NCBI RefSeq assembly: GCF_001500065.1
Contig: NZ_LQIN01000007.1
Coordinates: 1-64,000 of the forward strand
DNA length: 64,000 nucleotides
From: Mycobacterium sp. IS-3022
GTDB lineage: Bacteria; Actinomycetota; Actinomycetes; Mycobacteriales; Mycobacteriaceae
Direction: 5' to 3'
Below are positions 8,572 through 18,333 of this stretch, piece by piece (the first letter of the stretch is position 1; each line of letters begins with the position of its first letter). A model generated the notes under the pieces. That model was given only the letters and a program-made list of their open reading frames with translations, was not told where the DNA came from and did no database searches. Both the position numbers and the translations under genes were made by a program.

Positions 8572-9312
8572 GAAGTTCGTCCGCTCCAGCCACCGGTCCC
8601 AGACCGCGGCATCGCCCAGCACTTCGACGCCGAGATCGCCGGCCGCTCGCCGGCGAGTGATGGCCAGCAGCAGGTCCGTCGCGGTGCCGCGCAGGGCGGC
8701 GTCGGCCTTGGTGTGGTTGTGCGACCACCAGACGCCTTCCTCGTCATGGACGATTGTCCACTCGCCGGTGGGCCCGAGCCCGCCGTCGGTGGCGTGCATG
8801 TGGATGGTCCGGCCGCGGTCGAGCGCGGGCTGGGTCGTATTGCCCGCCATCAGCTCGACCCATTCACTGATCGCGTCGGCGGCAAGGTCGGGCGGCGGGT
8901 CGTACTCGACGCCGAGGGCAAGCGCCGCGTCCGCGTGGTGCACGGTCACCTCGTGCAGCCGTCGACGGATCCACCAGCCTGCCGGGCGCGGACCGCGAAA
9001 CGTCCACACCCGAGTGGCGGGACCGACCCGCTCGACCGCGTCGACGATCAGCCGCGCACCCTGGTTGAGCCAGTCGGTCGCACCGTCGGGGTCGTCGGGA
9101 GGCCTGCCGTCGCGGACGTCGCGCGGATCGAGCGCAGCCATCCGGCGTTCGGCGATGATCTGTGCGGCCCAACGATTTCCGCGTCCGACGTGACGGAACA
9201 GTTGCTTGAGCGTCCAGTCGGGGCAGGTCGGCACGGGCGTTGACGGGTCTGCACTGCGGATCAGTTCCCCGAAGGCCCGGGTCTGGTCGAGCAGCGCGGC
9301 TCGGAAATCCAC
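8569..9312 (-). CDS. DinB/mycothiol-dependent maleylpyruvate isomerase family protein
   Basis: A 247-residue protein of the actinobacterial DinB-like four-helix family (TIGR03083/MDMPI type). The N-terminal helical domain has a typical VPTCPDWTLKQLFRHVGRGN start and a second metal-ligand helix (LHEVTVHHADAALALG). The remainder looks like the MDMPI C-terminal domain. Members bind a divalent metal and probably use mycothiol as cofactor; most have no known substrate. The GTG at 9312, with GGAG just upstream, is preferred over longer starts because the family begins there. It converges on the methyltransferase gene, and the mobile element begins about 40 bp upstream of it. Confidence 0.85.
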   Translation of the reverse strand: MDFRAALLDQTRAFGELIRSADPSTPVPTCPDWTLKQLFRHVGRGNRWAAQIIAERRMAALDPRDVRDGRPPDDPDGATDWLNQGARLIVDAVERVGPATRVWTFRGPRPAGWWIRRRLHEVTVHHADAALALGVEYDPPPDLAADAISEWVELMAGNTTQPALDRGRTIHMHATDGGLGPTGEWTIVHDEEGVWWSHNHTKADAALRGTATDLLLAITRRRAAGDLGVEVLGDAAVWDRWLERTNF

Positions 9313-9354
9313 GCTCCGAACGTACTCAATACTCGATGCGGAAACCGCCGATCG

Positions 9355-9420
9355 CTTGACGTGCTCCCCGCCGTGAATGGCGGGGACTCCCGTGCGGCTA
9401 TGCCGCGGTTGGGGTGCTTC
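9355..9420 (-). ncRNA. Candidate 3' part of the TnpB omega-RNA (right-end element RNA)
   Basis: On the minus strand, just past and overlapping the end of tnpB, lie two stem-loops. One has arms GCGGC/GCCGC (9394-9406), and one has perfect 7-bp arms ccccgcc/ggcgggg around a 6-nt loop (9366-9385). In characterised IS200/IS605 elements the RNA that guides TnpB runs from the 3' end of tnpB through the right end into flanking DNA. The guide here would be read from about 9354 downward (CGATCGGCGG...). This is a structural inference; the 5' end of such an RNA cannot be set from sequence. Confidence 0.5.
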
Positions 9421-10612
9421 CTGTTTCATCGTCCCGTGCCTTCCGGGTGGGAGGACTTACTGGGACTCCGCAGGCGTTTAGTCTCTCTGCCCGCCCGGCA
9501 GCGAGAATGTTTTTGGCGGCGTTGTGGTCGCGGTCGTGGACCGCCCCGCAGTCCGGGCACGTCCAGGTGCGGACCTGTAGTGGGAGTTCGTCGAGCACAT
9601 AGCCACATCCGGGTGCCGAGCAGGTTTTGCTCGACGCCAGCCACCGCGACACCCGATGTACGGTGCGTCCGTAGCGGTCGGCCTTCTCGCCGATGATCCG
9701 CACGAACTGACCCCACCCGGCATCGCTGATCGCCCGCGCGAGGCGACGGTTTTTGACCATGCCCACGATGTTGAGGTCCTCGACGTGGATCGCTTGGTTG
9801 TCGCGAACCAACGCCAAAGCCTGCTTGTGGTGATAGTCCCGCCGAGCCCGGGCGACCTCGTTGTGCGCGACGGCCACCTTGCGCCGCGACTTTTCCCTGT
9901 TGGTTGATCCTTTCTGCCGGCGCGACTTCTCCCGCTCCAACCGGCGCAGTTTGCCCAGCTTGCGGCCCAAATGCTTCGGATTGTCGATCTCGGACCGGCC
10001 ACCGTCGCTGGTGGCGATCGTGGCCAGCCGGGCGATCCCCACATCCACACCGGCCTCGCGGCCGACCACCGGCAAAGGACAGCCCGGCACCTCGACGACG
10101 AAGCTGGCGTAGAATTGTCCGTCCGGTTCCCGAATGATCGTGACCGAGGACGGCTCCGACGGCAGCTCGCGTGACCAGCGCGCCCGCACCTGCCCGACCT
10201 TGGCCACAAACAATCGACCATTGGCTTTCAGACTGAAACCGTTGCGGGTGAGCCGAAACGACTGCCGATGGTCCTTGCGGGACTTGTAACGAGGATGACC
10301 GACCCTGCGGCCCTTGCGTTTGCCGCTGCCGGAGTCGAAGAAGTTGCGCCAGGCCCGCCGGGAGTCGTTGACCGACTGCACCAGCGCGACACTGGGCACC
10401 TCGCTCAACCAGGCCCGCTCTTGGGTGGTCTTCGCCGCGGTGATCACCCGCCGTTGAATCTCGCTGTCGGACAACTGCACCCCCGCCCGATAGGCCTCGC
10501 CGCGGACCCGCAACGCGTCGTTGAACACCACCCGGGCGCAGCCAAACACCCGCGCCAGCACCGCCTGCTGTGCCGGTGTCGGTTCGATGCGATACCGGTA
10601 ACGCATCTGCAT
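9398..10612 (-). CDS. tnpB: TnpB, RNA-guided endonuclease of IS200/IS605 type
   Basis: A 404-residue TnpB. It starts with the usual N-terminal helix-turn-helix region (MQMRYRYRIEPTPAQQAVL). The split RuvC nuclease appears complete: D190 in GVDVGIARL, E278 in IHVEDLNIVG, and the last acid in DRDHNAAKNIL (D362). A four-cysteine zinc ribbon (C331, C336, C352, C355) lies between the second and third acids. Family members are RNA-guided DNA nucleases, ancestors of Cas12, that cut the donor site after transposition. All catalytic and zinc residues are kept although the partner transposase is broken. The ATG at 10612 is chosen because the family starts there; longer frames run into tnpA. Confidence 0.9.
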   Translation of the reverse strand: MQMRYRYRIEPTPAQQAVLARVFGCARVVFNDALRVRGEAYRAGVQLSDSEIQRRVITAAKTTQERAWLSEVPSVALVQSVNDSRRAWRNFFDSGSGKRKGRRVGHPRYKSRKDHRQSFRLTRNGFSLKANGRLFVAKVGQVRARWSRELPSEPSSVTIIREPDGQFYASFVVEVPGCPLPVVGREAGVDVGIARLATIATSDGGRSEIDNPKHLGRKLGKLRRLEREKSRRQKGSTNREKSRRKVAVAHNEVARARRDYHHKQALALVRDNQAIHVEDLNIVGMVKNRRLARAISDAGWGQFVRIIGEKADRYGRTVHRVSRWLASSKTCSAPGCGYVLDELPLQVRTWTCPDCGAVHDRDHNAAKNILAAGRAERLNACGVPVSPPTRKARDDETGSTPTAA

Positions 10613-10634
10613 GCCCAGACTGTAAAGGCCACCT

Positions 10635-11076
10635 ATGACAACCCGGACCCACCGCCGAGGACGCCACCGCGTGTCGCTGCTGCACGCCCATCTGATGTTC
10701 ATAACCAAAACACCGGCGCCGTGTGGTCACCGACCCGATGCTCACCCACTGCGAAACCACCATGCGCGTGGTCTGCGCCGAACTCGACGTCGAGTTGGTC
10801 GAATGCAACGGAGAAGCCGACCACGTCCACCTGCTCGTCGCCTACTCGCCCCACACTGGCGATCGCCACACTGGACCAGCGACTCAAGGGCCACCCCGCT
10901 ACGCAGACGACGACATGGTCGCAGCGAACCCCGTGCGCCGCGAACTCACGGCGCCTGCGCCCGCGCACCGCACGCGCGCACACCTCCGCTCGCCGTCCTA
11001 CTTCGTCATCTCCTGCGGTGCAGCGCCACTGTCGATCACCAAGCAATACACCGACCGACAAGCCCGACCACTCTAA
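10635..11076 (+). pseudogene. Frameshifted TnpA (IS200-type Y1 HUH transposase)
   Basis: Pieces of a Y1 transposase lie in three frames. The N-terminus is in frame with ATG 10635 (HRVSLLHAHLMFITKT). The middle, with the HUH metal motif in EADHVHLLV, is in the frame of 10723-10850. A short piece (LDQRLKG) is in the third frame near 10870. The end, with the catalytic-tyrosine region SPSYFVISCGAAPLSITKQY, is back in the second frame. At least three frameshifts and some missing sequence mean no full-length protein can be made. It is divergent from tnpB, as in many IS605 elements. Confidence 0.8.
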
Positions 11077-11153
11077 CCAGTAGGCGACGCCGGCCAACAA
11101 ACGCGATGGGCCAACCCCGGACCGAAGTCCAAGGCTTGCGCCCAACATGCAGG

Positions 11154-12500
11154 TCAGGACGGCGCACCAATACGTGCCCGAGCTGTGCCCAGCGCGATCG
11201 GCAGCGACGCCCACCCACGCAGCACCCGGGTCTCGCGCCTGCTGCCGGCACCGGCCAACCGAGCGTCGGGGAACCGCTCGAAGAACGTGCGCAGTCCGAC
11301 CTCGCCCTCGGCGCGCGCCAGCGCCGCTCCCAGGCAGAAGTGCCTGCCGCCGGAGAACGACAGATGCCTGCCGGCGTTCTCGCGTTCGAGGTCGAAGCGA
11401 TGCGGGTCGTCGAACACGTTCGGGTCGCGGTTGGCGCCCGCGATGTAGAGGATCACGCCGTCGCCGGGCCGGACCCGCGTGCCCGCGATCTCGGTGTTCT
11501 TCTTCGCCACCCGCGCGGTGAGTTGCACCGGAGGGTCGAGCCGCAGGATCTCCTCCACGGCGGTTGGCCACAACTCCGGGCGCTCCAACAGCGTGTCCAG
11601 GTGCCACGGATGGTCGAGCAGCATCCGAATTCCGTTGCCCAGCAGGTTGACCGTCGTTTCGAAACCGGCCGCGAGCACCAGCCCCGCGGTGGCCATCAGC
11701 TCCTGCTGGTTGAGCCGCGCGCCTTCATCGGACGCCGCGATCAGCTGGCTCATCAAGTCGTCGCCCGGCTGGCGGCGCAGCTCTTCGAGGTGCTTCCAGA
11801 GCCAGTCGTTGAAGCCTTCGACGCCCCGGTAGACGTTGCGGTACTGCGCCCAGGTCAGGCCCATGTCGAGGCTCGGCGCTCCGAGCTCGCCGAACTCCAG
11901 GATGCGTGGCCGGGCCTCGTCGGGAACACCGAGGATGTCGCCGATCACGGCGACCGGCAGCTGCGAGCAGTACCGCTCGACCACGTCGACGGTTCCGGCA
12001 CCGGCGAGGTCGTCGAGCAGCGAATCGGCGGTGGCCTGCACCCGGTCCTTCAGTGTGGCAACGGCTCTGGTGGTGAACACCGACGACACCAGCTTGCGGT
12101 AGCGGGTGTGCTCGGGCGGTTCCACCGACAGCATCGACGGCGGTTCCAGCGGATACAGCAGCCCGGTCTTGGTGTGGTTCGTGACCCATTGCAGCGGCTT
12201 GGGCAGGTTCGACCCAATCGGCAGGACGTGGTAGTCGTCGGACCGCAGCAGATCGCTGGCGATCGCGTGGTCGACGGTGATGTGCATGACGCGGCCCTTG
12301 ACCATCGGCCCTCGTGCGCGCAGTTCCTCGGTGAATGCCACCGGGTCGACGCGCACGCCCGGGTCCGCGATCAGCCTGCCCTGCACGTCGCCGCGGCGGG
12401 CGAGCAGTTTCGAGGCGACGCGCACGAAACCGTGTAGGGCCAACCATCGAATCCGGTGGCGGATGGGCCCGGCCCGCCGAGCGTGACGAATCGGTTCCAC
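11154..12500 (-). CDS. Cytochrome P450
   Basis: A 448-residue soluble bacterial P450. The I-helix oxygen-activation motif is AGFETT, the K-helix ExxR is EEILR, and the heme ligand is C389 in FSGGRHFCLGAALAR. It would oxidise a small organic substrate using electrons from a ferredoxin or reductase encoded elsewhere. GTG at 12500, with GGGAGG at 12505-12510, is chosen; the longer frame would run back into udgA. It lies 46 bp downstream of udgA in the same direction, so the two may be co-transcribed. The CYP family cannot be assigned safely from sequence alone. Confidence 0.9.
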   Translation of the reverse strand: MEPIRHARRAGPIRHRIRWLALHGFVRVASKLLARRGDVQGRLIADPGVRVDPVAFTEELRARGPMVKGRVMHITVDHAIASDLLRSDDYHVLPIGSNLPKPLQWVTNHTKTGLLYPLEPPSMLSVEPPEHTRYRKLVSSVFTTRAVATLKDRVQATADSLLDDLAGAGTVDVVERYCSQLPVAVIGDILGVPDEARPRILEFGELGAPSLDMGLTWAQYRNVYRGVEGFNDWLWKHLEELRRQPGDDLMSQLIAASDEGARLNQQELMATAGLVLAAGFETTVNLLGNGIRMLLDHPWHLDTLLERPELWPTAVEEILRLDPPVQLTARVAKKNTEIAGTRVRPGDGVILYIAGANRDPNVFDDPHRFDLERENAGRHLSFSGGRHFCLGAALARAEGEVGLRTFFERFPDARLAGAGSRRETRVLRGWASLPIALGTARARIGAPS

Positions 12501-12546
12501 GTAGCCTCCCTTGACCCGATTGGCGGTTCGGTCAGGTGGCCCCAGC

Positions 12547-13884
12547 CTACCGAGCGGGCAAGCTCGCAGTCCTGCCGAGGCAGTGCACCTGCCAGCCGGC
12601 TTGCGCCCACCGGTCGATGTCGAGGCAATTTCGGCCGTCGACAATCACTTTCGCGTGCACGATGCCGGCCAGGTCGGCAGGGTCCAACTCGACGAACTCG
12701 CGCCATTCGGTGAGCACGAGGACGGCGTCGGCACGTGCGCAGGCTTCGGTGACCGACGTCGCGTAGGTCAGCGTCGGAAACACCCGCCGGGAGTTCTCCA
12801 TCGCCTTCGGGTCGTACACGCTGACCGTGGCGCCGTTGAGTTGCAGCATGCCCGCGACGTTGAGCGCGGGCGAGTCGCGCACATCGTCGGACTCTGGCTT
12901 GAACGCGGCACCGAGCACGGCGATGTTCGCGCCGAGCAGCGAACCGCCGCAGGCGGCGGTCGTCAGTTCGACCATCCGGGTGCGCCGACGCATGTTGATG
13001 CTGTCCACCTCGCGCAGGAACGTCAGTGCGTGGTTGGCACCCAGTTCGCCGGCACGCGCCATGAATGCGCGGATGTCCTTCGGTAGGCAACCCCCGCCGA
13101 AACCCAGGCCGGCGTTCAAGAAGCGGCGACCTATCCGTGAGTCGTAGCCCAGCGCGTCGGCGAGGAGCGTGACATCGGCGTCGACGGCCTCGCAGACCTC
13201 GGAGATCGCGTTGATGAACGAGATCTTGGTGGCCAGGAACGCGTTCGCGGACACCTTGGCCAACTCTGCGGTCTGCAGGTCGGTGACCAGAAGTGGCACC
13301 TGCTGCGCCAACAGCGGCGCGTACAACTCGCGGATCGCCGGCTCGGCCGACGTCGAGTTCCGTTGCACCCCAAGCACGATGCGGTCGGGATGCAGGGTGT
13401 CGTGTACGGCGAACCCCTCGCGGAGGAACTCCGGGTTCCAGGCGATCTCGACGTCGACTCCCGCCGGCGCGAGTGCGCGAGCCCGGTCGCCGAGTTCGGC
13501 CGCGGTGCCCACCGGCACCGTCGACTTGCCGACGATGACGGCCGAGCGTCGCAGCCGCGGCACCAGCGTGTCGATCACCGCGTGCACGTGGCGCAGGTCG
13601 GCACCGTACTCGCCCTTCTTCTGCGGCGTGCCGACACCGAGGAAGTGCACGTCGGCGAACTCGGCCGCGGCGTCGTAGTCGGTGGTGAACGTCAATCGAC
13701 CGGCAGTGAGGTTGTCCCGCAACATGTTTCGCAGGCCGGGCTCGTAGAACGGAATCTCTCCGGATGCGAGCTTGGCGACCTTGCCCGCATCGAGGTCGAC
13801 GCCGATCACCTCGTGGCCCAACTCGGCCATGCCGGCCGCGTGGGTGGCTCCGAGATAACCCGTGCCGAAGACGGTGCACCGCAT
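12547..13884 (-). CDS. udgA: UDP-glucose 6-dehydrogenase
   Basis: A 445-residue enzyme oxidising UDP-glucose to UDP-glucuronate with two NAD+, supplying glucuronic acid for polysaccharides or glycolipids. The N-terminal Rossmann motif GTGYLGATHAAGMAELG is followed by the GVDLD strand end. The catalytic cysteine is C266 in GLGFGGGCLPKD. The C-terminal UDP-binding domain carries DVRDSPALNVAGML and LTEWREF. The length is typical. The orthologue in M. tuberculosis is Rv0322, also near dcd. No other glucuronate genes are visible nearby. Confidence 0.92.
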   Translation of the reverse strand: MRCTVFGTGYLGATHAAGMAELGHEVIGVDLDAGKVAKLASGEIPFYEPGLRNMLRDNLTAGRLTFTTDYDAAAEFADVHFLGVGTPQKKGEYGADLRHVHAVIDTLVPRLRRSAVIVGKSTVPVGTAAELGDRARALAPAGVDVEIAWNPEFLREGFAVHDTLHPDRIVLGVQRNSTSAEPAIRELYAPLLAQQVPLLVTDLQTAELAKVSANAFLATKISFINAISEVCEAVDADVTLLADALGYDSRIGRRFLNAGLGFGGGCLPKDIRAFMARAGELGANHALTFLREVDSINMRRRTRMVELTTAACGGSLLGANIAVLGAAFKPESDDVRDSPALNVAGMLQLNGATVSVYDPKAMENSRRVFPTLTYATSVTEACARADAVLVLTEWREFVELDPADLAGIVHAKVIVDGRNCLDIDRWAQAGWQVHCLGRTASLPAR

Positions 13885-13961
13885 ACGGCCTTGATATGCG
13901 GGCGGGATGAGCTAGCCGCGACGCGACACTGATCGGCAGGCCAACGTCAGGTTACGAGTGC

Positions 13962-15581
13962 CTATCCGCAGAAGATCAGGAAGCAGTTCGACCCGCCACC
14001 ACCGGACGAGCCGCCCGAGCGCCGGGGCCCGTCGTCACCGGATCCGCTGCCTGGGTACCGCCCGGAGCCGCTGCCGGAGTTACCGCCGGACCCGGACCCG
14101 GGGTAGTTGCCCGAACCGGGATAGCCGCCGGACCCGTTGCCGGACCCGTTCTGCCACGGCGGCGTCTCGAGGTCGGGCCACTCCGGCTCTTCCGGTTCGT
14201 CCCGCCACGGCGGGGTCCACGGCGACGACTTCGGCGGAGTCCACGGCGACCGCGGCGGATTCCACGGGTTCTGGGGCCGCGGGTAGTAGTACGGCGGCGG
14301 CGCCACTGCCGGCGGCAGGTAAGCCGGAACCGGCGCGGGCGCGACCGGGGCCGGGGCCGGCGGGGGTGCGGCCGGAGCGGGTGGCGGGGCTACCGGCGCG
14401 GGAGCGGGCGCGGGCGCTTGCGGCGCAGGGGCGGGCGCCTCGACGTAGACCGTCCGCGGAGACTGCGGCGCAGGTTGCTCCTGAACGACGGGTACCGGCG
14501 CCTTGATGGTCTCAGCCGGTGGCGGTGGCGCCTGGACCGGCTGCGCCTGCTCCACCGGGGGAGGCGGCGGCGCGGGTGCGACGGAGCTGGGCACGATCGC
14601 GCTCTGGCCGGGGCTGGGCCGCTCATCGGCGGTCGGGCGGATGCTCACCGCCAACGAGATCACCAGCGCCACAACGCCGACGACGAAGATCGACGTCAAG
14701 GCGCTGCCGACGAGCAGGAACGGCTTGCGGTCGTCGTTGGAGGCGGGTGACATGTCGGTTTGCGGCTCGTCGGTGTCGAGGTAGGCGCCGTCACCCCCGG
14801 CGGGGGCGAGCTGCGTCTGGGCGCCAGCCAGCCCGGCGTACACCGAACCCGCTGTGGTGCCGTCGGGGTCCTGCGAGTAGGCGAGTCCGACCGTCGACGC
14901 TTCGAAAGCGGGCGCGTGGGCCGCCGCCAGCGCCGCGCCGCGGGCCAACGCCATCTCGGGTTCGTCGGGGGCGTGCACCGGCAGGCTCACCAGGTTCGCG
15001 AGATGGCTCTTCACCGAGCTGACGTCGACGCCGGAACCGACGACGAACATGCCCTGCGGCCGCGTGTCCTGGGCGTCGACGGCGGCGGCCATGTCGGCGA
15101 GGACGGCCATCGCGTCGTGGCTGTGCAGGGTGCGGCCCAGCACCTTGACCACCGACCCGTCGTCGGTCTGCACGACCGAGAGCGTGGCGGTGTCGCGGTC
15201 GATGAACAGCAGCGCGGTGGTGTCGTAGCCGACCGCCCTGCCGACGGCCTGCGCGAGCGCGGCCGCGGCGTGGCCGTCGGAGACGAGCATGACGTCGTCT
15301 ATGCCACGAGCGGCCAGCAGGTCGCGCAGTTGCGCCGCCTCGGCATGGTCGCTCCACGTGACACCGATGGCCTTGAGTTCGTGGCCGCCGGCCTCGGCGC
15401 TCTCCTTGGTGCCGAGCACCGCATCCACCACCTGGGCGGCCGCGCCCGGCGTTGCCGAACCCTCACTTTCGCTCACGTCGAAGACGTCGTGATCGACGGT
15501 CGCCCCGTCGGCTTTCTCGCCTTCGACCAGCACGATGCGGACCGTCGCAGGTGTCATCGACACACCCAGTACGATGTCCAC
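13962..15581 (-). CDS. DUF7159-type membrane protein with actin/Hsp70-like N-domain and Pro/Gly-rich tail
   Basis: A 539-residue protein. Residues 1-235 form a domain starting VDIVLGVSMTPATVRIVLVEG and containing MFVVGSGVDVSSVKSHL; both stretches resemble the first hairpin and the adenosine motif of actin/Hsp70 ATPases, though canonical DxGT residues are missing. One membrane helix follows (LTSIFVVGVVALVISLAVSI). The outside part is Pro/Ala-rich, then Trp-Pro-rich, then Gly/Ser-rich, and ends in NCFLIFCG. GTG 15581 has GGAGGGG just upstream. It is a paralogue of 19165-20346. No function is known; an envelope role is inferred from topology. Confidence 0.8.
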   Translation of the reverse strand: MDIVLGVSMTPATVRIVLVEGEKADGATVDHDVFDVSESEGSATPGAAAQVVDAVLGTKESAEAGGHELKAIGVTWSDHAEAAQLRDLLAARGIDDVMLVSDGHAAAALAQAVGRAVGYDTTALLFIDRDTATLSVVQTDDGSVVKVLGRTLHSHDAMAVLADMAAAVDAQDTRPQGMFVVGSGVDVSSVKSHLANLVSLPVHAPDEPEMALARGAALAAAHAPAFEASTVGLAYSQDPDGTTAGSVYAGLAGAQTQLAPAGGDGAYLDTDEPQTDMSPASNDDRKPFLLVGSALTSIFVVGVVALVISLAVSIRPTADERPSPGQSAIVPSSVAPAPPPPPVEQAQPVQAPPPPAETIKAPVPVVQEQPAPQSPRTVYVEAPAPAPQAPAPAPAPVAPPPAPAAPPPAPAPVAPAPVPAYLPPAVAPPPYYYPRPQNPWNPPRSPWTPPKSSPWTPPWRDEPEEPEWPDLETPPWQNGSGNGSGGYPGSGNYPGSGSGGNSGSGSGRYPGSGSGDDGPRRSGGSSGGGGSNCFLIFCG

Positions 15582-15804
15582 TGCCCCTCCATGAGTATTT
15601 GCTACGTTGCCTGGATCGTCGACCGGTGTCTCGTTCCGCACAAGCCGCCGACTAGTGCTTTATCGTCCTGAGCAGCAGGGGCGTTACACCCGAACCCGCA
15701 TTTGCTAGGGACGATCAGCCACGGCCGGCGTGTGGACGGCACGGGTACGGCCGACTCCGGTATCTAGACCCTACTCGTGTCAACGACCGAAAGCGCCCGG
15801 CGGT

Positions 15805-17130
<1,326 letters not shown>

Positions 17131-17249
17131 GGGGCTCCTCCCGGTCGGGGACGAGCATTTCGGCTTCAGGTTTCGGTCGCGGGGCGCGCGTGTTTCCGGA
17201 TTGTTTCGTGTTTCTGCGCGGTTACCGCGTGCTCACCATGCGTCGAGGT

Positions 17250-17822
17250 TCAGCTGGACTTGATGAAGTTCTGATACGAGCGCGACGGCGTCGGACCCCG
17301 CTGGCCCTGGTACTTCGACCCGGCCTTGGCGCTGCCGTACGGATGCTCGGCGGGGCTTGTCAGGCGCAGCAGGCACAGCTGGCCGATCTTCATGCCCGGC
17401 CACAGCGTGATCGGGAGGTTGGCGACGTTGGACAGTTCGAGCGTGATGTGGCCGGAGAAACCCGGGTCGATGAAGCCCGCGGTGGAGTGCGTCAGCAGCC
17501 CGAGGCGGCCCAGCGAGGACTTGCCTTCCAGCCGGCCGGCCAGGTCATCGGGCAGCGTGCACAGCTCCAGCGTCGAGCCCAGCACGAACTCGCCGGGATG
17601 CAGCACGAACGGCTCGCCGGGTTCGGGCTGCACGAGGCTGGTGAGCTCGTCCTGCTGCTTGGCCGGATCGATGTGGGTGTAGCGCGTGTTGTTGAAGACG
17701 CGGAACAAGCTGTCGAGGCGGACGTCGATGCTCGACGGCTGGACCAACGTGTCGTCGAACGGGTCGAGACTCAGTCGCTCGGCGGCGATCTCGGCGCGGA
17801 TGTCGCGGTCGGAGAGCAGCAC
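17250..17822 (-). CDS. dcd: dCTP deaminase
   Basis: A 190-residue enzyme that deaminates dCTP on the route to dTMP; mycobacterial forms are likely bifunctional and give dUMP directly. Signature segments are [12 protein letters not shown] at the start, [23 protein letters not shown] and the catalytic glutamate in HITLELSN. The end ([11 protein letters not shown]) matches the substrate-closing C-terminus of the family. The length equals that of M. tuberculosis Dcd (Rv0321). It is transcribed away from the tRNA gene located 45 bp beyond its start. Confidence 0.95.
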   Translation of the reverse strand: MLLSDRDIRAEIAAERLSLDPFDDTLVQPSSIDVRLDSLFRVFNNTRYTHIDPAKQQDELTSLVQPEPGEPFVLHPGEFVLGSTLELCTLPDDLAGRLEGKSSLGRLGLLTHSTAGFIDPGFSGHITLELSNVANLPITLWPGMKIGQLCLLRLTSPAEHPYGSAKAGSKYQGQRGPTPSRSYQNFIKSS

Positions 17823-17867
17823 CCGACGAGCGTAGCCGCTCGGATGCTAGCCTTCGTGCTCAAACCA

Positions 17868-17941
17868 GCCGGTGTAGTTCAATGGCAGAACATCAGCTTC
17901 CCAAGCTGAGAACGCGGGTTCGATTCCCGTCACCGGCTCCA
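17868..17941 (+). tRNA. tRNA-Gly (anticodon CCC), CCA encoded
   Basis: The acceptor arms GCCGGTG (17868-17874) and CACCGGC (17931-17937) pair perfectly. The anticodon stem is TCAGC/GCTGA with loop TTCCCAA, giving anticodon CCC for GGG codons. The T-arm contains GGTTCGATTCC. The discriminator T and a genomic CCA follow at 17938-17941. It lies alone between dcd and a small exported-protein gene. Confidence 0.95.
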
Positions 17942-18060
17942 TGTGATGTCGCAAGCGCGTCGGTTTTCTGCACAATTCACCCCGCCTCGCCCCGCACCGG
18001 CAATAGTCTCGACTTTGCCTCGTGTGCTTCTTGTCGAGGCGCTCGAACCGGAGGTGTGAG

Positions 18061-18312
18061 ATGTTCGATCTGCCAAGGCCTGTCCGCAGGTTTGCCGGTG
18101 CAGCCGTCCTCGGTGTCGCGCTCGCCACGGGTCCCGCCGTAGCCGCACTGACCGATACTCATCCGCAGCCGGTCGCGGAACCTGCATGCACCGGAAGCGA
18201 ATCCGTCGTCGACGGCAAACCGACCTGCGTGCCTGCCCCCACCGCACCGGACGCGTCCAACCCTGTGACCGGTCCGGTGGACAGCCGGGAACACGACGGC
18301 GGGCACCACTGA
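18061..18312 (+). CDS. Small exported protein of unknown function
   Basis: An 83-residue protein. It begins with a signal peptide (basic MFDLPRPVRRF, hydrophobic AGAAVLGVALA, likely cleavage after AVAA). The mature part has about 55 residues, rich in Pro, Asp and Thr, with two cysteines 14 residues apart that could form a disulfide, and it ends in REHDGGHH. GGAGG about 8 bp before the ATG fixes the start. No known family is recognised. It is convergent with the next gene, 21 bp away. Confidence 0.7.
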   Translation: MFDLPRPVRRFAGAAVLGVALATGPAVAALTDTHPQPVAEPACTGSESVVDGKPTCVPAPTAPDASNPVTGPVDSREHDGGHH

Positions 18313-18333
18313 GACCGGCTGCAGGTCAACGCG

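Larger units (their letters stand above)
9355..11135. mobile_element. IS200/IS605-family insertion element (tnpB intact-looking, tnpA decayed)
   Basis: The element holds tnpB on the minus strand, with a divergent IS200-type tnpA remnant starting 22 bp away. The right end is marked by the hairpins at 9366-9385 and 9394-9406, ending near the sequence that reads GTCAAG on the minus strand. The left end is not certain. A small GGAC-CGAA-GTCC hairpin at 11119-11130, past tnpA, is a candidate for the subterminal left hairpin. No target duplication is expected for this family, which moves as single-stranded DNA. Confidence 0.75.

Noticed and set aside
10635..12437. Plus-strand open frame of 600 codons
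   Set aside because: Its first part is the start of the broken tnpA; the rest is antisense of the P450 gene, without a recognisable motif.
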